This document shows, piece by piece, positions 1 to 4,550 of a DNA stretch of 5,397 nucleotides (position 1 is its first letter; each line of letters begins with the position of its first letter). The DNA comes from Pseudonocardiales bacterium (GTDB taxonomy: Bacteria > Actinomycetota > Actinomycetes > Mycobacteriales > Jatrophihabitantaceae): the NCBI GenBank assembly GCA_025465405.1, contig JAODNL010000123.1:1-5397 (forward strand), given 5' to 3'. The notes under the pieces are model-generated. The model was given only the letters and a program-made list of their open reading frames with translations, did not search any database and was not told the DNA's origin. The translations under genes were made by a program, and so were the position numbers.

Positions 1-2
1 GC

Positions 3-377
3 TCACCGCGGCAGTCATTGCGACTCGCGGTTGCGCTGCAGCAGCGGTTCGTCGACGAGACTGTCGCCGACGCCAATCTGCCGATGACCGTCGGCGTCGG
101 CATCGACGCGGGCGAGGCCATCCGCGGCGTGGACGGGTCCCGCGGAGAAGCACTGAACCTAGCGGCCCGGTTGTGCGCCCGCGCGAAGGCGGGCGAAGTA
201 CTTGCCAGCCCCGAGCTGACCCACCTGGCTCGGACGATCGACGGCATTCGCTACGTCGTGCTCGACAGCGTCACGCTGAAGGGATTCATCGACCCGGTCC
301 GGCCGGTCCGGGTGTCCGCCGAGGGCGAGGACCCCGTTGCGCAGATGGCGACCCTGCTCACCGCGTCGAGGCCGTGA
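3..377 (+). CDS. Class III adenylate/guanylate cyclase, C-terminal part of catalytic domain (5' end outside window)
   Basis: The frame is open from the left edge, so the gene begins upstream; the TTG at 18 is only an internal Leu codon. The product would make a cyclic nucleotide from ATP or GTP. The fragment contains the second half of a class III cyclase domain: the core strand and loop VGVGIDAGEA (codons about 93-120), then EALNLAARLCARAKAGEVLAS. In that segment Asn (156-158) and Arg (168-170) form the N-x3-R pair that stabilises the transition state in this family. The end LKGFIDPVRPVRV is the usual domain close. The canonical Asp seven residues before the Asn is not seen, so substrate choice cannot be told. 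The frame stops at TGA 375-377, but the same frame continues afterwards into a membrane segment and propeller (see 426-788). This suggests the stop is a nonsense mutation in a longer protein. The cyclase family is clear; whether this is an intact product is doubtful. Confidence 0.85.
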   Translation, partial: SPRQSLRLAVALQQRFVDETVADANLPMTVGVGIDAGEAIRGVDGSRGEALNLAARLCARAKAGEVLASPELTHLARTIDGIRYVVLDSVTLKGFIDPVRPVRVSAEGEDPVAQMATLLTASRP

Positions 378-425
378 ACAACCCGTCGGCCGGGGATAGC
401 CGGATGGCTCGCGACTCGTCCGCGT

Positions 426-788
426 GTGGCGTTGGCCGTCGTCGTTGCCGCCGTCATCGCCGCGAGCCTCGTCCTTGCGGTGGTGCACAACAGTGGCAGT
501 CAAGGGCTGGCCGCGTTCGCGGAGAATTCGCTCGGTGTGATCGATCCCGGGACCGGCCGGCTCGTGGGGCAGGTCGGCATCGGCGTCGGCCCGACGGCGG
601 TAGCCGCCGGGTTCGGCTCGATCTGGACCACGAACATCGACGCCAACTCCGTGTCGCGGGTCGACGCGTCAACTCTGCATGTCATCGACACGATTGACCC
701 GACCACGGACGCGCTCTCGGCGCGAGTGCACAACTTCAAGCGCAGTCCCACCGTGGGGGTTGTTCTCGACCAGATGTGGGTGCGCTGA
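426..788 (+). pseudogene. Membrane segment plus truncated YncE/YVTN-like beta-propeller: rest of the cyclase gene after an in-frame stop
   Basis: This lies in exactly the same frame as the upstream cyclase, with no stop other than TGA 375-377; the frame reads on from 378, and GTG 426 is the first possible restart. It encodes one hydrophobic helix (VVVAAVIAASLVLAVV, about 438-485), then propeller-like text: SLGVIDPGTGRLVGQV, GVGPTAVAAGFGSIWTTN and VSRVDASTLHVIDTI. Propellers of this family carry six or seven blades of about 40 residues; fewer than two are present. After the codons ending at 695 the text jumps to DPTTDALSARVHNFKRSPTV, which reads like a later blade, so I infer an in-frame internal deletion. 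The intact gene was probably a cyclase, membrane helix and propeller sensor in one protein. No convincing ribosome binding site precedes 426. It could still be expressed as a small 120-residue membrane protein, but a gene remnant is more likely. It ends two bases before the CRP-like gene. Confidence 0.65.
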
Positions 789-790
789 CG

Positions 791-1462
791 ATGCAATGGC
801 GGCTGCTGGAGTCGCTGCCGATCGACGACCAGAACCGGATTCTCAAGGTGGCACGGCGGCGGCATTTCACGCGTGACGAGGTCGTCTTTCATGAAGGTGA
901 TCAAGGCGACAGCCTGCATCTCATCGAGTCCGGGATCTTTGCAGTGCAGGTGTCGGCGCCGACCGGAGAGAGAGCGACCCTGAACGTGCTCTCGCCCGGC
1001 GGCTTCTTCGGTGAGATGGCCTTGTTCCAGGAGGCGCAGTCGCCGCGCCGGACAGCGACGGTGCTCGCACTGGCGCCTGCGCAGACACTGATGGTCGCCG
1101 GAACTGCCTTCACAGCGCTCCGAAACTCGCACCCGGCGGTCGAGCGTCTCGTCGTTGCCGCGCTGGCGCAGCGCGTGGAACAGCTCAGCATGCGGCTGGT
1201 GGAGGCGCTCTATGTCGGCGTCGACCGCCGCGTTTACCGGCGGCTCGTAGAGCTCGCGGAGATCTATGAGCAACCCTCCTCGAACCTCGTCATCCCGCTG
1301 TCCCAAGACGATCTCGCGGCCATGGCCGGGGCGTCACGTCCGACTGTGAATCAGGTTCTCCACAAGCTCGTGTCCCGCGAGATCATCTCCCTCGGCCGGC
1401 GGCGAATCACGATCCGAGACCTGTCTGCGCTGCGCTCAGCGGCATCGAGCTTGGAGGCTTGA
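791..1462 (+). CDS. CRP/FNR-family transcriptional regulator with cyclic-nucleotide-binding domain
   Basis: A 223-residue protein, normal for the family. Residues about 5-115 form the cNMP-binding beta-roll. Its phosphate-binding cassette is clear: GEMALF from residue 74, then PRRTAT at 85-90, with the Glu and Arg that contact the cyclic nucleotide ribose and phosphate in classical family members. A linking dimerisation helix covers roughly 115-145. A winged helix-turn-helix of the Crp type follows at about 145-215: LSQDDLAAMAG, then recognition helix ASRPTVNQVLHKL. It should bind DNA as a dimer in the cytoplasm, with cAMP (or cGMP) as the likely ligand. No Cys cluster typical of FNR is present. 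I chose ATG 791 because the fold starts there and GTGGG lies about ten bases upstream; GTG 776, adding five residues and overlapping the previous frame, is the alternative. Its position directly behind a cyclase gene suggests a signal-producer/receptor pair. Its targets cannot be read from the sequence. Confidence 0.92.
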   Translation: MQWRLLESLPIDDQNRILKVARRRHFTRDEVVFHEGDQGDSLHLIESGIFAVQVSAPTGERATLNVLSPGGFFGEMALFQEAQSPRRTATVLALAPAQTLMVAGTAFTALRNSHPAVERLVVAALAQRVEQLSMRLVEALYVGVDRRVYRRLVELAEIYEQPSSNLVIPLSQDDLAAMAGASRPTVNQVLHKLVSREIISLGRRRITIRDLSALRSAASSLEA

Positions 1463-1524
1463 GCAGCGTCCGCAGCGCCGGTTCCGGCCGTCGCGGCTGG
1501 CGTAGCGCCGAACGTCACCGATCC

Positions 1525-1538
1525 GACACCCGGGTGTC
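1525..1538. promoter_or_regulatory. Perfect 14-bp palindrome GACACCCGGGTGTC, candidate operator
   Basis: The sequence equals its own reverse complement over all 14 bases. It lies in the 159-base gap between the CRP-like gene and the small gene at 1622, where a dimeric regulator site would make sense. Its arms do not match the classical TGTGA-N6-TCACA CRP site, so assignment to the neighbouring regulator is not supported. A second, shorter palindrome (TCACGTGA) lies at 1566-1573. A weak GCCGG-TT-CCGGC inverted repeat at 1477-1488 follows the crp-like stop codon but has no T-run, so I do not call it a terminator. Confidence 0.3.
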
Positions 1539-1621
1539 TGCGCGCGCACATTCACCGAGCGCAACTCACGTGATGCTTCAGCCAGCACAACTAAGGACGC
1601 CCACCAAGAGGAGTCGTCACG

Positions 1622-1909
1622 ATGTTTGGCCAAGAGATGATCGCAATGATCGCCGAGCAACACATCGAGGACTTGCGGCGCAGCGCCGACGAGGCCCGCC
1701 TAGCCACATTGGCCCGAGCCTCCGAGCGCGGGGTCCATGACAGGCGCGGCGCCCGATCGGCACGTGCGCCGCGGAGGCTGCGCACCTTGGCGCTGACCAG
1801 GTGGGTGGGCACAGCGCTGGCAAAGTGCGGCAATGGCGCTGCGCATCGCAAGGCCTCCGCAGACACCGCAGGACAGCCGGCACCGGCTGCGCTCCTGACC
1901 CCGCGTTGA
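1622..1909 (+). CDS. Small Arg/Ala-rich protein of unknown function
   Basis: A 95-residue protein that I cannot assign to a named family. The start is well supported: GAGGAG at 1608-1613 sits eight bases before ATG 1622. The N-terminal third (MFGQEMIAMIAEQHIEDLRR through about residue 35) looks like one amphipathic helix with regular acidic and basic residues. It resembles, from memory, short actinobacterial hypothetical proteins with a helix followed by a basic tail. Residues about 38-70 are rich in Arg, giving a strongly basic middle; the tail is Ala/Pro-rich and probably disordered. There is no signal peptide or membrane segment. The gene at 1926 follows after 16 bases with its own strong ribosome binding site, so the two are probably co-transcribed. 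The basic middle could bind nucleic acid or membrane phospholipid, but that is a guess. Confidence 0.65.
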   Translation: MFGQEMIAMIAEQHIEDLRRSADEARLATLARASERGVHDRRGARSARAPRRLRTLALTRWVGTALAKCGNGAAHRKASADTAGQPAPAALLTPR

Positions 1910-1925
1910 GCCATAGGAGGTTCCG

Positions 1926-2156
1926 ATGAGCATCACGTTTACCCGCGGCTGGCGCACAGCCGGCCGTCACAAGATCGTCAGCCTGATCGTCATCTTTCTC
2001 GTCGCAGCGGCGGCGCTGGCGCTGACGGTGGTTCTCACCTTCGCCGCCGCCCCAGCCGGCGGCGAGGATCACCCCGCTCCGTACACCGTCGCTCCGACGC
2101 AGACTCTCGTCAACCACGCCGGTTGCAACCGCGGACGAGTCGTTAGCTTTTGCTGA
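1926..2156 (+). CDS. Small single-pass membrane protein, unknown function
   Basis: A 76-residue protein. AGGAGG at 1915-1920, five bases before ATG 1926, is a near-ideal ribosome binding site and fixes the start. The N-terminus is short and basic (Arg/His/Lys, residues 7-16). One hydrophobic helix follows at about 17-42 (IVSLIVIFLVAAAALALTVV and on), then a Pro/Thr-rich stretch. By the positive-inside rule the N-terminus faces the cytoplasm and the C-terminus lies outside; an uncleaved anchor is more likely than a secreted protein, since no clear cleavage site is visible beyond the APA region at 42-44. The last dozen residues (after NHA, residue 65) lose the strong third-position GC bias and run into the decayed beta-lactamase region. 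The natural C-terminus may therefore have been replaced by junction sequence. No homologue is recognised. Confidence 0.65.
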   Translation: MSITFTRGWRTAGRHKIVSLIVIFLVAAAALALTVVLTFAAAPAGGEDHPAPYTVAPTQTLVNHAGCNRGRVVSFC

Positions 2157-2481
2157 CCGCGGTAGATCGCAGTACCGACCAGCGTTTCGCGCGGCGACGA
2201 GACTCGCGTGGCGGTTGCCGGCGCGATAGCGGTGGGCGGCAACCGATGCGGCGGGACACGTTGTTCCGGATCACGTCGATGACCAAGCGGTTCGCAGGTG
2301 TTCGGTGTCCTCGCGGCTCGTGCGGTGCGGCGCGACGGTTCTGAACCCGCACCCGGTCACCGAGATGAACCGAGACCAACTGACGGCTCGCCAACGCACG
2401 AGCGTGTGGCCGGGATTCAACTTCCTGGATGACGATCGAGGGTGGGGTTACGGCGCAGTGGCGGCAGCGCGCCGAGCGTGA
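2147..2481 (+). pseudogene. Serine beta-lactamase-family (class C/EstB-like) gene remnant, frameshifted with internal deletion
   Basis: Three pieces of one family are readable in order but in different frames. From 2150, LLTAVDRS resembles the usual N-terminus. A shift to another frame at about 2169 gives SRGDETRVAVAGAIAVGGN. A shift back near 2244 gives PMRRDTLFRITSMTK, in which SMTK (2276-2287) is the SxxK motif with the nucleophile Ser at 2276-2278. The normal continuation of about 200 residues, including the YxN region, is absent. By about 2305, in a third frame, text typical of the late part of the family appears (GATVLNPHPVTEMNRDQLTA, then FLDDDRGWGYGAV) and stops at TGA 2479-2481. The remaining C-terminal strands are missing. 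The intact protein would be a penicillin-binding-like serine hydrolase acting as beta-lactamase, esterase or peptidase. The piece cannot be functional as it stands. The family call is strong; exact shift points are approximate. Confidence 0.8.
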
Positions 2482-2535
2482 CCGTATGCGCGACCTGAGC
2501 AGAATGAGCCCCTCAAGAAGATGTCGGCCTGGAGC

Positions 2536-2562
2536 TGTCGATTTGGGCCGGGTCTGTTCGTA
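2536..2562 (+). promoter_or_regulatory. Candidate ECF42-type promoter, TGTCGA-N17-CGTA
   Basis: TGTCGA at 2536-2541 and CGTA at 2559-2562 are separated by 17 bases. As I recall the published ECF42 work in Streptomyces, target promoters have TGTCGA at -35 and CG(A/T)C at -10, so the -35 matches fully and the -10 in three of four bases. Transcription would start near 2568-2572, leaving a leader of about 40 bases before the DGPF gene. This implies that the sigma factor encoded downstream drives its own operon. Confidence 0.5.
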
Positions 2563-2573
2563 GCTGGGTGAGA

Positions 2574-2590
2574 GGCGGGGCATGCCCGCC
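2574..2590. repeat. Inverted repeat GGCGGG/CCCGCC in the leader of the DGPF gene
   Basis: Six-base GC-only arms (2574-2579 and 2585-2590) flank a five-base loop; the core GGGCATGCCC (2578-2587) is a perfect palindrome. It ends seven bases before the ribosome binding site GAGGAG (2597-2602) and has no T-run, so it is not a terminator. It could be a leader hairpin or an operator overlapping the predicted start of transcription. Confidence 0.35.
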
Positions 2591-2609
2591 CACGTTGAGG
2601 AGTGCCGCC

Positions 2610-2972
2610 ATGACGCAGTACCTATTGTCCGTTCACAGTGTCGCGGGTGAAGTCCGCGACCCGATGACACCCGAGCAGATGCAACAAGCCTTCCAACAGA
2701 TCAACGGCCTCGAGGAGGAGATGAAGACGGCGGGGGCGTTGGTGTTCTCCGGGCGTTTGAGCGAACCCGACACCGCCACCGTCGTGCGCATGTCCGGCGG
2801 CGAGGTGATGACCACCGACGGCCCATTCGTGGAGGCGAAGGAGCATCTCGGCGGCTTCTACATCATTGAGTCCGACGACCTCGACGCAGCGCTGGACTGG
2901 GCGGCCAAGACCACCGCCGTCATCGGGGCGCCGATCGAGGTGCGGCCGTTCTGGGACTCGCACGGGGCCTGA
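2610..2972 (+). CDS. DGPF/YCII-domain protein, partner of ECF42-type sigma factor
   Basis: A 120-residue soluble protein covering a single YCII-related (DGPF) domain end to end. The name-giving motif is present as DGPF at residues 70-73 within TTDGPFVEAKEHLGGFYIIE. The N-terminal strand MTQYLLSVHS and the closing strand IEVRPFW (about 109-115) are typical of this ferredoxin-like alpha/beta fold. GAGGAG at 2597-2602, seven bases before ATG 2610, decides the start; upstream in-frame codons lack a ribosome binding site and encode nothing family-like. The sigma factor gene begins four bases after the stop, so the two are almost certainly co-transcribed. DGPF proteins are regularly encoded next to ECF42 sigma factors. 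Their biochemical activity is unsettled; a role as regulon member or stress effector is more likely than anti-sigma factor. The gene looks intact. Confidence 0.92.
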   Translation: MTQYLLSVHSVAGEVRDPMTPEQMQQAFQQINGLEEEMKTAGALVFSGRLSEPDTATVVRMSGGEVMTTDGPFVEAKEHLGGFYIIESDDLDAALDWAAKTTAVIGAPIEVRPFWDSHGA

Positions 2973-2976
2973 CGGC

Positions 2977-4278
2977 GTGCGCGACTCCGACGCCGGACCC
3001 GCCCGACCCACCCGCGACGCCGCGCCCACGATCGACGACGCCGAGGTCGGCCGGATCTTCCGCGAGGAGTCCGGCCGATCGGTCGCCACTCTGATCCGCG
3101 TCTTCGGCGACATCGACGTCGCCGAAGACGCGGTACAGGACGCGTTCGCTCTCGCGCTGCGCAAGTGGCCCGGCGAGGGCCTGCCGCCCAATCCAGGAGG
3201 GTGGATCACCACGACGTCCCGCAACTGCGCCATCGACCGCTTGCGCCGGGAGTCGCGAGGACACGAGCTTCTGCGCGAGGTTGCGGTGCTTCGGCGCGGA
3301 GACGACCGGCCCGCTCAGGAGGAGGCCGGGTCTGTGCAGGACGACCGGTTGCGTCTGATCTTCACCTGCTGTCATCCAGCGCTGTCCACCGAAGCGCAGG
3401 TGGCGCTGACGCTTCGGCTGCTCGGGGGACTGGCCACCTACGAGGTGGCACGGGCCTTCCTCGTCGCCGAGCCGACCATGGCGCAGCGCCTGGTCCGCGC
3501 GAAGCGCAAGATCAAGGCGGCGCGGATTCCTTACCGAGTGCCGCAGGCCCGCGAACTGCCGCAACGCCTTCCGCCCGTTCTGGCGGTGATCTACCTCATC
3601 TACACCGCCGGGGCGGACAGCCCGGCGGGTCAGAACGCAAGCGACATCCTCTGTGGGGAGGCGATCCGCCTCGCCCGGCTGCTGGTCTCGCTCATGGCCG
3701 ACGAGCCGGAGGTCGCGGGCCTCCTGGCGCTGCTGCTCCTGGCCGAGTCCAGACGCCACGCCCGGATCGCCGCCGACGGCACCTTGGTATTGCTCCGCGA
3801 TCAAGATCGCAGTCGATGGAACCGCGCGATGATCACCGAAGGCCAGGCTATTGTCCGCGCCTGCCTGCGCGGCAACCGGCCCGGCCGCTACCAACTCCAG
3901 GCGGCCATCAATGCGCTGCATGCCGACGCGGTATCGATGGAGGAGACGGACTGGTCCCAGATCGTCGCGCTCTATGACCAACTCCTGAGCGTCGCGCCCA
4001 CGCCGGTCGTCGCGCTGAACCGAGCCGTGGCCGTCGGCGAGGTCGACGGGCCGGCCGCGGCGCTCGCGTTGGTAGACGGCCTCGACCTCGATGGCTACCA
4101 CCCGTTCCACGCCACTCGCGCCGACCTCCTCCGACGCCTGCATCGACCCGGCGACGCGGTCGATGCCTACCAAACCGCGGCCTCGCTGGCACCGACCGCA
4201 GCCGAGCGCGACTTCCTGGCCGGCCAAGCCGAACGCCTGTCTGACGTCGCCGGGTTGGACGGTCCCTGGATCACTTGA
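2977..4278 (+). CDS. RNA polymerase sigma factor, ECF42 type, with long C-terminal DUF6596/TPR-like extension
   Basis: A 433-residue cytoplasmic sigma factor, about twice the length of a minimal ECF. After a short Asp/Ala/Pro-rich lead, sigma region 2 spans about residues 25-92 (DAVQDAFALAL at 51-61; NPGGWITTTSRNCAIDRLRR at 72-91). The group-specific FTCCHPAL follows at 129-136, and region 4 with its helix-turn-helix covers about 138-180. The extension then carries the DUF6596 block (LPPVLAVIYLIYTAGA from about 198; LLRDQDRSRWNR at 272-283) and TPR-like helical pairs (about 308-418, for example VVALNRAVAVGEVDGPAAAL). In studied ECF42 members this extension is needed for activity and no anti-sigma factor is encoded nearby, as here. 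GTG 2977 is chosen because it lies four bases after the DGPF stop and just ahead of region 2; no good ribosome binding site is seen, suggesting translational coupling. It probably transcribes its own operon from the site at 2536. Confidence 0.93.
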   Translation: MRDSDAGPARPTRDAAPTIDDAEVGRIFREESGRSVATLIRVFGDIDVAEDAVQDAFALALRKWPGEGLPPNPGGWITTTSRNCAIDRLRRESRGHELLREVAVLRRGDDRPAQEEAGSVQDDRLRLIFTCCHPALSTEAQVALTLRLLGGLATYEVARAFLVAEPTMAQRLVRAKRKIKAARIPYRVPQARELPQRLPPVLAVIYLIYTAGADSPAGQNASDILCGEAIRLARLLVSLMADEPEVAGLLALLLLAESRRHARIAADGTLVLLRDQDRSRWNRAMITEGQAIVRACLRGNRPGRYQLQAAINALHADAVSMEETDWSQIVALYDQLLSVAPTPVVALNRAVAVGEVDGPAAALALVDGLDLDGYHPFHATRADLLRRLHRPGDAVDAYQTAASLAPTAAERDFLAGQAERLSDVAGLDGPWIT

Positions 4279-4298
4279 CTCGTTCCAGAGACGGTGCA

Positions 4299-4550
4299 AT
4301 GTTGGATTTGATGGTTCGTTCGATCGAAACGCTGCTGCGCGCGGCGGGCCTTACGGGTGACAAGGCCGCGGGTAGCAGTGCCGGACGTCCTCGCCGGCGA
4401 TCCCCACGCCACCGCCGACCTGGTGGCTCGAGCGGTCAGGGCGACGCCGGGTACGCGGTCGACGAGGCCGACGTCCCCTTCTGGGGTGTGTGCCCGAGCT
4501 GCCACCCGAAACCAAAGTCTCTGTCCTCCGACGTAAGGAGTTTCGCGTGA
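4299..4550 (+). pseudogene. furA: Fur-family regulator remnant (FurA/CatR-like), frameshifted with missing middle
   Basis: Fur-family text is readable in three blocks. The first frame (ATG 4299 or 4311) gives IETLLRAAGL. The next frame from about 4354 gives RVTRPRVAVPDVLAGDPHAT, then ADLVARAVRA to about 4443, which is the start of the Fur winged-helix domain. The first frame resumes from about 4440 with GDAGYAVDEADVPFWGVCPSC, the Fur C-terminus including the late CxxC zinc site. What should lie between is absent: the recognition helix (the SxQAVYDVL region), the HHH metal site and the first CxxC. That is roughly 70-80 residues of a protein usually near 145. The product could not act as a repressor. 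Its end overlaps the catalase start codon (GTGA, 4547-4550), the usual Fur-catalase arrangement. In related organisms such regulators repress the adjacent catalase until peroxide arrives. The spacing to the sigma gene is only 20 bases. Confidence 0.8.

Noticed and set aside
375..377. TGA as a selenocysteine or programmed readthrough codon in the cyclase
   Set aside because: There is no family precedent, no visible stem-loop, and the propeller beyond it is itself truncated, which fits decay better.
500..1306. Open frame of 268 codons on the - strand across the propeller and CRP genes
   Set aside because: It overlaps the conserved CRP gene on the other strand and has no motif of its own.
2295..2325. 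Frame reading QVFGVLAARAV, resembling a mid-region beta-lactamase segment
   Set aside because: It overlaps another frame that leads directly into the better C-terminal match (RLVRCGATVLNP and on); probably a chance reading, though it could be a second small fragment.
2568..2609. Upstream in-frame start for the DGPF gene
   Set aside because: The extra codons lie in the leader hairpin, have no ribosome binding site, and add nothing family-like; ATG 2610 has GAGGAG at proper spacing.
2866..2976. Upstream extension of the sigma factor frame
   Set aside because: These codons lie inside the DGPF gene and encode low-complexity Arg/Pro/Ser text; GTG 2977 fits family length better.
2920..4299. Long open frame of 459 codons on the - strand
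   Set aside because: It is antisense to the clearly recognised sigma factor, has no family resemblance, and is the usual by-product of high-GC codon bias.
4319..4328. Palindrome TTCGATCGAA
   Set aside because: It lies within the Fur remnant coding text, is short, and does not match the mycobacterial LexA site (TCGAAC-N4-GTTCGA).
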